Source: Eulemur rufifrons (taxonomy: Eukaryota; Chordata; Mammalia; Primates; Lemuridae). From it: a stretch of DNA of 64,000 nucleotides. This document shows, one piece after another, positions 11,966 to 24,479 of the stretch. The DNA lies in contig NC_090989.1 of the NCBI RefSeq assembly GCF_041146395.1, forward strand, positions 282,688,343 through 282,752,342, in the 5' to 3' direction. The notes under the pieces are model-generated. The model searched no databases and was not told where the DNA came from. It saw nothing but the letters and a program-made list of their open reading frames with translations. Position 1 is the stretch's first letter. Each line of letters starts with the position of its first letter. Position numbers and translations under genes: made by a program.

Positions 11966-13369
11966 TAGCGGAAGGGGGCCTGGTTCCGCCCAGGCAGCTT
12001 CCTCTAGGACCTCGCACTCAGCGGCCAGAACAGATTCGCACGGGAGGCGGAGGCGTTGGCTGGCATCGCTGCCCAGCCTGGGCTGCCTCTGCTCGGGCTT
12101 GGGACTCCCCAGCTGGGTCCCTGCGGGTCCCTCCTCCTCAGGGCCAGCTGCTCCTGTGGACCTGGATCTCAAGGGAGTTCTGTGAATGGGGTCCAGGCAG
12201 GGAGACGTGGCTGGGAGGGGCAGTGGTCCGGGGCCCCCATCTTCTCCCCTTCCGGCCCTGCTGCTCCTGCCACATCTCTCCCACCTGCTCAGACGCCGCG
12301 GCCCTTCCTCCTCCATGGCAGCTTTGTCGCCAGAGCCAGGACAGAAGCATTTTTCATGCTTTGCCTTGTTTCCCTTTCGGCTCTCCCGTGGCCCAGACAG
12401 AGATTTATTCCCGGCCGACAGTCGTGGCACCCCGAGCAGGGAGTGCTCAGGGAGGCGCTGATGGGCCGTAATGGATAGGGCCGCCTCTCCCCCGGGGCCC
12501 GTCCGGCCCGAACCCCATCCATCAGGAGCAGCTCGGTGCCAAGGTCAGCACTAACGAGGCCGGCCCGGCTGCTCCCCCTCGGGGCTTCCCAGTCACGTCG
12601 CACATGCTCCCGCTCCGCTTTTGATTTTTTCCAGAGCTGGGCCTCGCCGTGTGCGTGGGGAAGGGCAGAGAGTGAGCCTGCATCAGAGTCGGGGAGATCC
12701 ATAAATAATATGTATTTCTTAGTGTGGTTCCATACCCGAGAGTCACTCTGCATGGCAACCCGCTTTTCTCACTCAACGCCTTTGCAGTGTCACCCGGTCC
12801 CACTGTCTGAACTGCCCATCCCGGCTCATCTCCCCATCCCTCGACGTCCCAGGTGTTTCTCCTTCCCCCCACGACACGCCCCCGTAACACCTGTGCGAGC
12901 CTCCCCGGGGTTGAGTGCGGAGGCGCAGCTGCTGGCGGAAGTGGGGCCTCCTCAACCCGAGCTGGGCGCCCCCCGCTTGCTCCTCCGGGCGCTGGGCCCA
13001 CCCGCACTCCCATCTCCTCCGTTTCCCACCTTGCCAGTGTCACGGGCCACAGGTAACCGAGAGGAGACGCTCCCCTCTCTGTCCTCCTGGGCAGGCCAAC
13101 GATGGGCATTGCGATCACCTTGGGGAAGGGGAAACTGAGGCCCACAGGAGAGGCACCGCCCTGAGTTACCCTAACTCCCAGTCCACGGCTCTCTGTACCA
13201 CCTGCACCAGCTCCCCGGCGGGGATGCCCCTCTGCTACTCACCTTGTCCCCAGGTGCCAGGACCCCCTGCGCGGGGGACTTCTGAGTGGTCCAGAGGATC
13301 TTCCATTCTCAACCTTTTGCATCTCAGCTTTGCTGAACCGCTGCTGCGTCCTTGTGGCTGGCGGCTGGG

Positions 13370-13570
13370 TGCCTGTGCAGGAACTGCTAATTGAATTCAC
13401 CCTTGTGAAAAGTGTTAACAAATTGCAAATGACCTCTTAGACAGATTTAGAAGTCAGGAGTGTGCTGCTAACCAAGCCTCCACCTTCTGGTCATTAGCTT
13501 TTATGTTGGATCCACAAACAATTAAAAAGTAACCACAAGCCCAGAAGTTCTCTCCTCTAATTAGCTCCAG
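13370..13570. promoter_or_regulatory. candidate conserved element, homeodomain motifs
   Basis: Repeat-free and rich in TAAT-class sites: CTGCTAATTGAATTCACCC, a GTGTTAACAAATTGCAAATG block, GGTCATTAGCTTTTATG, ACAATTAAAAAGTAACC and CTCTAATTAGCTCC. CTAATTAG is a palindromic homeodomain site. It contrasts sharply with the GC-rich unique sequence just upstream. Function inferred. Confidence 0.4.
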
Positions 13571-13779
13571 GAGTCCTGCCAGGGAGAGAGGCTGCGCCTG
13601 GACTACCACCCCTTCCTCCACCCCTGATCTCAGACAAGACAGGCCCTCGGGTCGCGGGGCACAATTAAGGAAAAGGCAGTGAAGGGTGAGGGTGGACGGA
13701 GGAGCCCCCAGGAGCCCGCCCGGCTTCCTGCTGGGAGTATGGAGGTGCTAGTGGCTGGCGGGTTGAGGGACCTCTGCCT

Positions 13780-13965
13780 TGGAAAGGCTCGCAGCTGCAA
13801 CCTAAAAGGGTGCCAGGGACCAGGTATGCCAGAAACACCTGGTGGGGGAAACATACCTTGTTCAAATGCAGATTCCTCAGCCCCGCCCCAGGCCTGGTGA
13901 GCACCATCACTACTTGGAATAGCTCTCTGGGTGCTTCTTACCGCAGGACTGAGAATCCCAGGCCT
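13780..13965. mobile_element. MER5-like hAT fragment
   Basis: The blocks CAAATGCAGATTCCTCAGCC, 'CCCCGCCCCAGGCCTGGTGA' and 'AGAATCCCAGGCC' match the style of MER5 (hAT-Charlie) non-autonomous DNA transposons. Confidence 0.5.
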
Positions 13966-14429
13966 CAACATTACAGGGGAGAAGAGACTGTGTTAAAATG
14001 CACCTTCTGATCCCGCTGAGGCCTGTGTCTTCCGGCTCCAGGGCAGCTGGATGCGAGGCCTGGCACCCTCCTCCCCGGGGCTGCGGGACTTCCGCGGGCC
14101 CTGGACACCCTTGCCTTTGTGGGCTCCTACTATTTTGTGGTTGTGCTGGTCTAAAGACAAATATAATCCAGGCTGGGTTATTTCCATATTTTTCTTCTGA
14201 TTTTAAAAGAAATGTAAACATTTTTGTGGGTTCCTAAATGTGTCCTGGGGCCCAGGCACTGTGCCTCCTGCGCCTGATGGGCGCGTGGGCCCTAGCTCTT
14301 CCCTTTGGGCCTCACTGTTCCCTGCCTCCTTGAAGGGCGGTTCCCCACCTCTCCACCCCTCCCGCACCCCAGTTCCTGCACGGCAGAGATGAAGGCAGAG
14401 GGGCTGGAGAACTTGCCTTGAACCCTTGA

Positions 14430-14530
14430 CTCCAGACACAGCGCAGCTCTCCCCCACTTCTGAGCTGAGGGACTTTGAACACCTCACTTAATCTCCACGG
14501 GCGCCATTTCTCCATCTACCAGTGGGGTGG
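14430..14530 (+). mobile_element. MIR fragment
   Basis: CACCTCACTTAATCTCCACG followed by 'CCATTTCTCCATCTACCAGTG' is a diverged MIR core. Confidence 0.5.
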
Positions 14531-14989
14531 GGACTACCTCCACCTTCATCAGGAAAAAACGGTGTGATTCATCAGCGAACAGTTCTTTGAGCTCTTGGGA
14601 AAAGAGAGACACCAAGTGTTTTTGTTGTTTAAGAGACACAGAGCCGGGATTACAAATTCCCAAGCCTGCGGAGGCCTGGCGGGTCCAAGGGGAAGCTGGC
14701 TCTGTGTGAGGTGAGGGGTCGTGGTGGGGATCGTGTCAAACTGGGGCACAGGCTTGATCTGAAGATGGAGGCTCCGGCCAATCGCTGACATGTGGCAATG
14801 TGTGCCAATGTCACTGGATAATTCAACCTCTCAGTAAGGAAAGCCAGGCACTTGGATTTGTATGTGAATTCTTCTGCTCTACAAACGTATATATTGGTTA
14901 CATAAGATTTTAAAACGCTACAGGTCAAACTAAGCATGTCTGCAGGCCAGACCCGGCCCAGAGTCTGCTATTTGCAACCAATTCGTGCA

Positions 14990-15125
14990 GCAGTTGCCTG
15001 ATATCCATCCTGAGCAAGATATTTAATGTTGCTGGACTCCAGTTTCTTTATAAATAAAATGGGGAGTGATATAATAATAATTCCTACCTAGTAGGTTTCT
15101 TGTAAGGAGGGAATGACACGGTCCC
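14990..15125 (+). mobile_element. MIR fragment
   Basis: CCAGTTTCTTTATAAATAAA followed by ATGGGGAGTGATATAATAAT and TACCTAGTAGGTTTCTTGTA is a MIR core and 3' half. Confidence 0.75.
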
Positions 15126-15170
15126 TGGCTGCGAGTGTGGCGTGGGAGGGAGGTGGGTGTTGCTACACAG

Positions 15171-15186
15171 GCCACCAGGGGGCCCC
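15171..15186 (+). promoter_or_regulatory. candidate CTCF site
   Basis: GCCACCAGGGGGCCCC contains the CCACCAGGGGGC core of CTCF sites. Motif match only. Confidence 0.35.
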
Positions 15187-15239
15187 GGTGGGGATGGAAA
15201 GTTCTGTGTCTCCACTGTGTTGTTGGAGACACAAAACTA

Positions 15240-15495
15240 CACGTGATGAAACTGCACAGAAATGGACACACGCACACATACAGAAATGAGCACAAGCAAA
15301 ACTGGGGCAATCTGAGTAAGAGCAGTATCATTATCCGGTTTGTGATTTTGTTCTACAGTTTTGCAAGACATTACCACTGGGGAAACCGGGTAAGGGTGTA
15401 TGGGGGACCTCTCTGTTGTTTTTCACAACTGCATGTGAATCTGCAATGATCTTGATAAATATTTCAATTTAAAAAATGCAAAAAAAAAAAAAGAA
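15240..15495 (+). mobile_element. L1 3' UTR end with A-tail
   Basis: GACATTACCACTGGGGAAAC, GGTGTATGGGGGACCTCTCT, 'TTTCACAACTGCATGTGAAT' and a terminal A-run at 15479-15492 are the usual 3' end of an old L1M element. Confidence 0.75.
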
Positions 15496-15803
15496 AAGGG
15501 TTTAGCAGCAGCTTTGGTACCACGTGGGCAATGTCAGAATTGCTTGTTAGAAAAAACAGCGGAGCAACTTTAGGCCCAAGCAAAGTGCTCAGTGAATAGT
15601 CACTGAAGTTACTTGATAGTCGGGCAGTCGACCCCATTCGGAAGCCTCGGGCCCTAAGGAAGAAGGATGGCGCCCCCAGCCCCAAAGCACACGGTGCTGA
15701 CCAAGACCACGAGGGCAGTTTTCAGAAACCCCACCCGCTGTGGGGGGACGCCCGCAGGAGGTGGGAGAGAAGGTGGGTGTCCTTAGATGGCACCGCCACT
15801 GTG

Positions 15804-15837
15804 TGTCCCCGTGGGTTGGGTGTCCCCGTGGGTTGGG
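15804..15837. repeat. perfect 17-bp tandem duplication
   Basis: TGTCCCCGTGGGTTGGG occurs twice head to tail (15804-15820 and 15821-15837). A recent slippage product. Confidence 0.9.
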
Positions 15838-16029
15838 TGCTGATTTGGAACCTCAGAGAGGAGCCCGGCCCAGCAGCCCACCAGCCTGCTCCCTCCCCAA
15901 ACCAGCCCAGCCAGGGTCCGAGCGAGCGTGTGCAGATTTCACACCCAGCCTGGAGGCCACTGTCCACTCCTCCGTCCCCTCGTGGGTGTGAGGGCGCCGG
16001 CTTCTCCTTTGCCCCCCGGGGCCTCGGAC

Positions 16030-16680
16030 TACTGGCATATTACCGATGGATTTTAATTTCATTTTAACAAAATAGCTGTCTCCACTGGAAGAAGCATCAA
16101 GAGCCACATAAGGACCCGTCTTGAGTGGAATCGCGTTGAACAGACCTCCGTGCTGTCATTGATTTTCCAGGAAGAAAAAAATTGCCTCTGGCTACTAAAC
16201 CGAATTAGTAGTCACTGATGACCAATTATTTTAGCCCGCTGTGAACGGAGAGCCGTACTAAAATCCAGTTTGTCAGACCCAAGTCTCCCTTCTGAAACAC
16301 CTTTCAACAAATGTGTACCTAAAGTCCCTCAGAAGGTTCCTCCAGCTTCCTCTCTTCCGCCAAGTTCTCCAGCTCCACAAAGTTTTAATGAGCAGGGAAG
16401 ATGAAGATGGGCTGCCATGAAAGGGCCCCTCTAATCCACAGAGCACTCCTGGCAGCGAGGAGCCGCGCCGGCAAATCAGAGCTGTCAGCCCTCATGCCCC
16501 GCACGCACAAAGTGTCAGCCTAATGTTTGCAAATGATAATTTCCATTTCCCTTGCACGTCCCCCGTGCCTGCACTGGAGATCAACCCCTGGTCTGGGGCA
16601 TCAATCGCAAAGCAGCGAGGACGGATTGGATTGAACTAATTTGAAGTTTCCGGGAGGCTTACCCCAAGTAGGAGCTGATT
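16030..16680. promoter_or_regulatory. candidate conserved enhancer block
   Basis: About 650 bases without a recognisable repeat. Motif-dense stretches include CATATTACCGATGGATTTTA followed by ATTTCATTTTAAC, CTGTCATTGATTTTCC, CCGAATTAGTAGTCACTGAT, GACCAATTATTTTAGCCCGC and CTAATGTTTGCAAATGATAA. Homeodomain, POU-like and TGATTG-like cores are clustered. I infer a long developmental enhancer, probably for BARHL1. Confidence 0.42.
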
Positions 16681-17179
16681 TCATTTCATTTTATTCCCCA
16701 TTTTCCACTTTATTAGACTTAGTTTTGACACGGTTTTGTTGTTGGTGGGAGCGTTGGGGTGGTGAGGAACTTTTCTGAGAGGTTTCTGCCAGGTTATCAG
16801 CAAGTAATTTGCCAAAGCTCTGAGCAGGGGCCCCACCACCAGGACGGGCGCCCAAAGCCCAGCTTTAGAGACAGCAGAGACGGCAAGTGGGAAGCCCTCG
16901 CAAGCCTGGGTGTGAGGGCCTGAGACCCCCGTCGTGGCCCAGCGGGGGGAAAGGACGAACCAGACTCCTCCGTGCAGAGGAAACACTGGCAGAAAGGTCC
17001 AGGGAAGCAAATTGCAGAAAAGCACAACTTAACTCAACACCTGGGCACAGAGCGGGTCTGTCGGTGGAGCCGGTGACTGCACCCGCAGAGAGATGATCGG
17101 CTCATTCTGATCCGACTTGGAGTCACGTTAGCCGTTAGCGCACAGCCTCGCGGGGAGGAGCAAACAGCTGCAGCAGCCG

Positions 17180-17345
17180 GGGACCCTGGATGCGGGTCCT
17201 GGCTCCGCAGCCTGGCTACTGTGTCCACGCACAAACCGTGGGCTGGTTGCTTGATTTCTCTGAGTTGTGGCTTCCTCTTCGGAGAGCTGGGAGTGCCCAT
17301 CGCCACTGTCAGTGTGGTGAGGAGCCAGTGAGCTCCAGGTGGACG
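17180..17345 (+). mobile_element. MIR fragment
   Basis: GCGGGTCCTGGCTCCGCAGC, GTGGGCTGGTTGCTTGATTT and 'TCTGAGTTGTGGCTTCCTC' are diverged consecutive MIR blocks. Confidence 0.6.
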
Positions 17346-17639
17346 CTCAACGGCCATCCAGATGGGAGGTGTTTTTCAATCACTGTTATTCTTCAGTGCC
17401 CACCAGGCCGGTCCAGCGCTGCGAGTCCTGCCTTGCTCATGCCGTCCCCGTCTGGAGCTCCCTGGCTTCACTTCCTTGCCCGGCTGCCTTCTGCTCGTCC
17501 CAGAGCCCCATCGAAGGGCACAGAGTTGACGTTCCTCATCCTGTGCCCTTGCGGAATTAACCCTCGTCTCCTCTGGGCTCCAGCCACGCTGCACGGGCGG
17601 TTCACACCGGCACTTGGCCCTGGGCGCTGCCGGGCGCAG

Positions 17640-17790
17640 GGCTGCGGTGTGGATACCCCACAGGCTTCCCACTCCGGTGACTAGCTGCGTGGTCTCGAGC
17701 AAGACAGTGAACTTCTCTGGGCCTCCGATTTCTCATCTGTGAAACAGGGACATTAATATCAGTGTCTGGAGTTGTGCAAAGGATGGAGGA
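17640..17790 (+). mobile_element. MIR fragment
   Basis: GTGACTAGCTGCGTGGTCTC, GGGCCTCCGATTTCTCATCT and GTGAAACAGGGACATTAATA are MIR core blocks. Confidence 0.75.
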
Positions 17791-17999
17791 AGCGGGAGCC
17801 GCGATGGTGACTGTGATTTCTGCTGCGTGCTCTGTGACGCCAGAGTGCAGACAGCCGTCCGCACGACCCGGGGCATCGGGAAGGGGGCAGGAGAGGGACT
17901 GGCGTCGAGGCCTCTCGAATGTCACCTTCCATCTACAGGGCAGTGGGAAGCCACCTGTGGGTGTTGAGAAAGACAGGAAGAGATTTGCACTTTCTTAAA

Positions 18000-18710
18000 A
18001 AGCCTCGGCTCACTATGGAAAAAGTATGGAGATTTCTCAAAAAATTAACAATAGAACTACCATGCGATCCGGCCATCTCAGTATGGGCATTTATCCAAAG
18101 GGGGAAAAGTCCGTACGTCAAAGGGGCACCCGCACTCCATGTCGTCACCGCGCTATTCACTGTAGCAGAGCTACAGAATCAGCTTAAGTCCCCAGCGGCA
18201 GATGAATGGATAAAGGAAATGTGGTTTATATACACAATGGAATACTATTTGGCCATAAAAAAGAATGAAATCGTGTCATTTACGGCAACGCAGACGGAAC
18301 TGGAGGTCATTATGTTAAGTGAAAAAACCCAGGCACAGAAAGACAAACACCGCATGTTCTCACTCATCTGTGGGAACCAAAACCCTCGATCTCGTGGGGA
18401 CAGAGACAGAATGGTACATGCTGGGAGGGGTGGGGGGGGATGCAGAGAGGGTGGTTGGTGGGTACAAACTTCCAGTTGGAAGAAATAATTCTACCGTTGG
18501 ATGGTGGACTAGGGTGACTACACTAAGCAATGATACACATTTCAGAGTAGCTGGAAGAGAGGATTTGAAATATTAACAACGCACAGAAATGATAAATACT
18601 CAAGGTGACGGACACCCCAAATACCCCAGATTATACATTCTGTGCATGTTAAAAATACATGTACCCCATAAATATGTAAGATATTATGTATCAATAAAAG
18701 AAAATAACAC
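18000..18710 (+). mobile_element. L1 3' end (ORF2 C terminus plus 3' UTR), sense
   Basis: The open frame 17919-18488 reads IELPCDPAISVWAF, AADEWIKEMWFIYTMEYYLA and KKNEIVSF, which is the L1 ORF2 C-terminal tail. The 3' UTR follows with TACATGTACCCCATAAATAT and ends in TATCAATAAAAGAAAATAAC (polyadenylation signal). The reverse transcriptase and endonuclease parts are absent, so the copy is dead. Confidence 0.92.
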
Positions 18711-18929
18711 TTGAGCTCCTGTGTGTGGGGAAGAGCAGGGGACCAGGGGCTGGGGGGCTGTTGCAGGGTCCAGTGACAAGGGACAGTGTCTGGGAAAGTC
18801 TGGGGTCCTGCATGAAAACGGCCAGGCCCCTGGATTGGCTCTGTCTGCGGCTGGCTTGCTGGGCAGTCCCGTTCAGCCTCAACTGCCCTCCCCTTCTCAA
18901 AAGTGATTCAAATTCTCTCTGCTGGAGAT

Positions 18930-19075
18930 GCCGTAGCCCGAGGGATGCGAGTCCAGGCTTTGCTGCTGGAGTGTACTGTGTGACCCTGGGCAAGCCCTCT
19001 GACCTCTCTGGGCCTCAGCTTCCCCACTCCTGCCTTTCCCAGGCTCATTTAGTGAGGATAAATAATTAATATCTT
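18930..19075 (+). mobile_element. MIR fragment
   Basis: GTGTGACCCTGGGCAAGCCC followed by TCTCTGGGCCTCAGCTTCCC is a MIR core. Confidence 0.75.
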
Positions 19076-20614
19076 CAGTGTGAACCCCTCCAGATCCTCA
19101 AAAGAAAGCTGCAGAAAGGATGGCTGTAACGGTTAGCACCGGGATCTCAGCCCATGGCAAACATCATCCATTTTGGCGGTGGGAAAATGCCTTTTTATAC
19201 TATAAAGAACTACGTTTGGTTTTTTTGGTTTGTCTTTGCTTTGTAAGGTAGCAGCAAAAAACAGTTGTCAAAGAAAACAGGAAAAATGACTCCTAAAGAT
19301 GCATCCTAGAAAGGTCAAGAATGCAGGGAAAATACTAGAAATCCCCAGTGCCTGATAGCACAGGGCTGGGCGCTGGCCAAGACCTGTCCCCGGGCCCAGG
19401 AAGGCAGGACCACCCTTGGCTGCTTGTGGTGGAAAACGAACAGCCTGGAGAGTTCTGGTTGGATGTTCAGTGGGGTTTGCGCGTGGCAGGTGAAGGGTGG
19501 ACACCATGTCCTGACACCAGGTCTGGGGGTCCAGATTCGTCACCCCCACCACGGACTCACATGGCCCCTGGGACTCGGAATCCCTTTTTTATTTCTTTAT
19601 TCATTGCAAAGGGGTCACATAAAGTCACTAAGTAGACTGAAAGATGGGAATCCCCCATCCCCACCCTCCGGTTCTGCTCCCCTCCCCGAGCCTCACTGCA
19701 GCCATCCTTGGGGGGCTTCCTTCCAGGCTTTTCCCATCCACTCACCTTGCATCAAGGTACTTGTACCTGTGCATCTCTTTCCTCTTGACTTGTTTTTCAC
19801 ACTGGACGTGTCTCGGAGGTCTCGCTGGGTCATTACACACACAGCCACTTCGTTCTTTTTGGCAGCTATATAATATTTCATCACAAAGACATACCAGCAC
19901 CCTTACAAATGTGACCAGCTCGGTGAACAACTGGGAAGTGCTGGGGGACCCAAAAGCACCTCAGCCCTTGACTGCGGGGCCTGTTCAAACCTGCTCTGAG
20001 GCGTGACTTCCTTCCTGGTCCCTTGGGCAAAATCTCAGGCATCCTGGGCTTTTCTGGTCACTTCTAATTACAAAAGGCAATCTCCGTGCACTAGTTAGTA
20101 TGTCCAGACTAGCGTATCATCAAAACTCCCAGCTTCACTGGGAGGTAAGTTTCTTTCCTTCCCGGGCCAGCTGCTCAGGAGGAAGGGGCCAGGAGCGGGT
20201 GTGTCTGTGTGTCGGGTTTCTGACAGGGCTCCCCACTCCTAGGCTCCAGGGCAGATGGAGGGCATTGGATTGATAATAGAGTCTCGAGCTGTTCATACAT
20301 TGTCCCATGTGATTTGGTACTATTTTATTTAGTCTCCTTGTCTTCATCTGTGATCATAAAATGATTTGGAAAGCTGTTTTAGAAAGAATTCTGGAAAGTT
20401 CTGGAATCCTTTCTGTAGCACAGTTGGGAGAGCTCATGTGTGAAAGTGCCTGGGCCTGGTTCCCATGGCCTATTAAAGTTCTGTATGTATACGTCGGTCA
20501 ACTTTGATCTTTTATATTTTCCTAGAAAAATCACCCATTTTGTTTTGATTTTCACATTTATTGGCATAAAGTTGTGCACGATATTCTCTTATACTAATTA
20601 AAAACAAACCTTGC

Positions 20615-20990
20615 ACTCAGGGTCGGCTCCAGATTTCGTGAGGTCTGGAGCTTACTCAAGCTTGGGGGCCCCCTGAGAAAACAAGTTCAAAATCTTAAAT
20701 ACAAATTGAAGCACAAAACCAAATACTTATTTAGAATGAGAAAGGAAATCAGAACAAATTACAAATTTATATAAGCTAACAAATACACAAATTCATAGAC
20801 CACAAAAATCCAGAAAAATAACATACTTCAAAAAAAATGGACACATCTATATTGATTTTTCCCCTACATTTTTTGGCTCCATACTCTTTGATTACCTCTT
20901 CATATGACAGCAATTTTGTAACATTTTTCTGTAAAGCAGAAAGTGATTTCAGTCTTTTCTCTAGTATGCTTGATTGATAGATATATAAAA
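20615..20990. repeat. unclassified AT-rich interspersed repeat
   Basis: Begins around GGTCGGCTCCAGATTTCGTG and GGGGGCCCCCTGAGAAAACA, then a long A-rich tract. It has the look of an old transposon or pseudogene remnant abutting the L1 that starts near 20995. I cannot name the family. Confidence 0.35.
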
Positions 20991-20994
20991 ATAT

Positions 20995-21174
20995 TTTATT
21001 TTGAAATATAGAGTCACAGAAAGTTGTACAAAGTAGTGCAAAGAGATATACTCTTTGTCCAGTTCCCCTCAATGAGAAAATTTCACATATAATTAGAGTG
21101 CAAAATGAAAACCAAAAATGGGCATTGGAACAGCACACAGACTTCGTTCAGACTTCACCGGTTTTACATGTCCT

Positions 21175-21214
<40 letters not shown>

Positions 21215-22450
21215 CTATTAATATATTAAGTTCTTTCAGTTTATCACATGTGTAGGTTTAACACAATCAAGAAACAAAACTGTTCTGTCATCCCAAAGGT
21301 CTTCCTCTCACTATCCCATGGTAACCCCTAATCCCTGGAAAATTTCAAGAATGTTATATATATGGAATCTTAATAGTGTGTAACCTTTTGAGATTGCCCT
21401 TTTTTGCTCAGCTTACAGGCCTTGAGGCCCATCCAAATTGTTGCATGTTTCAGTAGCTCATTCCTTTTCATTGCTGAGTAGTATTCCAGAGTACCAGTTT
21501 GTTTAACTATTCACTTGTTGAAAGACATTTTGGTTGTTCCAGTTTGGGGGCTCTTACAAAAAAAGCTGCTATTGATATTTTCGAGTAAGTTTTGTGTAGA
21601 CCTAAGTTTTCATCTGTCTGGAATAAATGCCCAGGAGTGCAATTGCTGGCTGTATGTATGGTACGCATATGTTTAGTTTTTTAAGAAACTGCCAAACTGT
21701 TTTCGAGAGTAAGGGTGCCATTTTACACTCCCACCACCGCTGCACGAGAGGCTTAGTTGCTCGAGTTCTTGCCAGCGTTTGGCAGCGTCACTGTTAGTTT
21801 AGCTGTATGATAGGCGCATAGTGATATCATTGTCTTGATTTGCACATCCCTAATGGCCAGAGATGTTGCCTATTTTCTCATACGCTTGCCATCCATATAT
21901 CCTCTTTGATGAAATATCTCTTCCTGTTTTTTGCCTATTTTCTAATTGGATTGTTGGGGTTTTCTCACCACTGAGTTTTGAGAGTTCTCTATTCCAGATT
22001 CCAGGCCTTTGCCAGCTCTATAGTTGCAGGCGTTTGCTTCCATTCTGTAGCTTCTTTTCATCGTCTTAACAGGGCCTGTTGGAGCCAACAGTTTACTTTT
22101 GAGTAAGGTCAGTTTACCCGTTTTTTTTTAATGGCTTATATTGTTGGTGTCAAGTCTAAAACACTCTTTACCAGGCCTTAGATCCCAAAGGTTTTCTCCT
22201 AAGTTTTCTTCTAAAAGTTGTAAGTTGAACATTTTATATTTAAATCCATGATCCATTTGAGTTAATTCTTATATAAGGTATGGGCCTTGGGTGAAGGTTT
22301 TGTTTTTTGTTTGTTCAATTTGTCTAAGATGTTCCAGCACCATTTGTTGAAGACTGTCCTTTCTCCACTGAATTGCAATTTCCATCATTTACTTCCTTTA
22401 ATTTATCATAATGCATATATAGCCTAATTTATGATACCTGAATTATAAAA
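20995..22450 (-). mobile_element. L1 fragment (3' UTR into ORF2), antisense, 1.45 kb
   Basis: In order: CAGAAAGTTGTACAAAGTAG, a TG microsatellite, TTGCTGAGTAGTATTCCAGA, ACTATTCACTTGTTGAAAGA, TGCCCAGGAGTGCAATTGCT, TTTTACACTCCCACCACCGC, and GTTTTTTGCCTATTTTCTAA further on. This is the standard antisense course of the L1 3' half. Diverged, no intact ORF2. Confidence 0.88.
21179..21213. repeat. (TG)n microsatellite
   Basis: About 17 uninterrupted TG units within the antisense L1 3' UTR. Confidence 0.97.
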
Positions 22451-23189
22451 ACTATGTCTTCTAAAATTTTGCCTAGTTTCTCTGTCTCCCTCCCTCCTAC
22501 TCTCTCCTCCCATTATCCCCCACCCCCCATTCTTTTCAGCAGCAGGTAATCACTGAGAGCGCTACCACCCCAGCTCCTGCCAGACATAAACCATTCCAGC
22601 CCACCACACTGGCAGTCAGTGACAATCCAAGACCCAGCGTAAACCAGTAAACAAATGAGCGAGAGGCCCTGAATGGGAGGGCGTCCAGCACGGCTACCTC
22701 AGGGCGGGCCGGCTGGGGACAGGCCCTGAGGAGGTGACCCCACAACCGAGAGCTGAGGGCAAAGGGGAAGCGGAGCGTGTGCTGAGTGGGAGGGAGGCAG
22801 GAGCTCGTAGGATGGGCCCTGTGGCCTGAGCCAGACGTCTGGTCTTAGTCAAGGACAGGAGGCCACTGAGGGTGTTTCAAGCAAGGGTGCTATGACCTGA
22901 TTTGCATCTTGAGTTTGCCGATGTCATGGCAGCCTCTCCACCTTCCTACCCAGGTCCCCGAGCCACAGAAGAGACGGCACAGCTGCTGGTCTCCTTCAGA
23001 CAACCAGGCGGGGCCGCCGAGACCCACAGGGTGTGTCAGCTACTTTGGTGCCAGGAGCCCCTTCCTGCCTCTTTCCCAGTGGCAAGAACCGCTGGCCAGA
23101 TTGGGGCACAGAGCGGACACAGCTGGCCAGCAGAGGCTGCGGGAGGGCTGGATGCGTGGGGGCCGCGGGGAAGAGGGCTTTTCTGTTGC

Positions 23190-23345
23190 GAACAGCCTCT
23201 TGGGGTAGATATTTCCAGATTACGGATCTAGTGTCATTAGAAAACACAGCTATAAATTAGGCTGCTCAGGAGCATGGGGTGTGTAATAATTAAGTAATAA
23301 AAGTCACCACAGGGGTAAAGGAGCTGGAAAACAAAGAGCCGCTGT
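23190..23345. promoter_or_regulatory. candidate conserved element
   Basis: Repeat-free, with CCAGATTACGGATCTAGTG, GTCATTAGAAAACACAGC, TATAAATTAGGCTGCTC and GTAATAATTAAGTAATAAAA. GATTA and TAAT cores suggest OTX/homeodomain-type sites. Inferred only. Confidence 0.35.
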
Positions 23346-23764
23346 TTGTCGGCGCAGCACAGGCTGCTCTGGGAAGAGACCTCTGAGCGGAGGTGGTGGC
23401 CCAAAGCCGCTGGACCTCCACTCAAACGCGGCTCCGCCCGGTCCCAAGGAGCGCCCTGTGCCGGGAGGCAGGCTGTGCCAGGACACCTGAGGTCCAGTCC
23501 AGCTCTGCATCTGTCTCTGGGGCCACCTCAGACACCTGGAGGGCCCGTCAGACAGAGACAGGGATGCAGACTCGGGTTGTCAAAACCTTTCAAGACAATT
23601 GAGAAAGTTATTGCAAGCCAGGCCCTCCCCGGCTTGCAGCAACGTGGTGGCTCACACTGTGTCACCTCCCGTTCACCTTGGGTTTTCCCAGATGTCTTTG
23701 GTAGCTGGTCCAGTGTCTCCTATCACGTCACTTCCAGCACAAGATCTGCTGTCACTGTCAGGGG

Positions 23765-23840
23765 TGTTAAGATTGATCAGTGGGGTAAATTTTATGTTAT
23801 GCATGTTTTTACCACAATAATAAAATAATAACAATAATAA
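23765..23840 (+). mobile_element. L1 terminal fragment
   Basis: GGGGTAAATTTTATGTTATG followed by TTTTTACCACAATAATAAAA is the extreme 3' end of an old L1 with a degenerate A-tail. Confidence 0.65.
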
Positions 23841-23844
23841 GGTT

Positions 23845-24080
23845 GGTCATTCGGTTCAGCTGCTGCAGCGCGACCGACCAGCTGTGAAGTTCCCCAGCAG
23901 CCTCCCACCTGATCATGTTAGTGGCCTTTGATGAGCATTACCTAGATCAGCTATTTCATTAGGAGTTGCGAATCGGCAATTTCCCCGCTCATTCTATCAT
24001 TCTTCTTGCATTTATGAACTCTGGTTCTTCTATAAAGAATTTTCCCTCATCCCCTATTTGATTACCCTGAAATGCAGTTT
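23845..24080. promoter_or_regulatory. candidate conserved enhancer
   Basis: Unique sequence immediately after the L1 tail with a CAGCTGCTG E-box, a GACCAGCTGTGAAG E-box, CACCTGATCATG, CTATTTCATTAGGAG and CTTGCATTTATGAAC. Motif density is the only evidence. Confidence 0.35.
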
Positions 24081-24479
24081 GTGCAGGAAAGGCAGGGGAT
24101 GCCTCTGTGTTTATGGTCAGAAGAATGATTTTGTGGCCTAGCAACCTCCACACTGATCAGAGAGGTTTTCCTTTTTTCCCCCATCAGTGGTACACATGCA
24201 TATATGTGCACATATGCATACATCATATACACATGTATGTGATGTATTCCAACTCAGGACGGTCGTTAAAGCCCCAATTGTCCTGTCTTTGGCCCCTTCA
24301 GCCCGGCCCCTGTGTTCTATTGCCACATCCTCCAACAGTCCCGGCTGGCGGAGGGACCAGCCATCTCTCCAGTGAGCCCAGTCTTTTGAATGGAGTGTGG
24401 CACTTAGAGACCACAGTCTGGGCACAAGGGCGCTTACTGTTACTGAGTTATGGTCACTTCCAGACCTCTACAGTGGACA

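Noticed and set aside
12522..13145. Opposed 207- and 200-codon frames on minus and plus strands
   Set aside because: They mirror each other in GC-rich intronic DNA, match no family and have no splice or conservation signal.
17919..18488. 189-codon frame with protein-like residues
   Set aside because: It is the C-terminal tail of L1 ORF2 and part of its 3' UTR, not a host gene.
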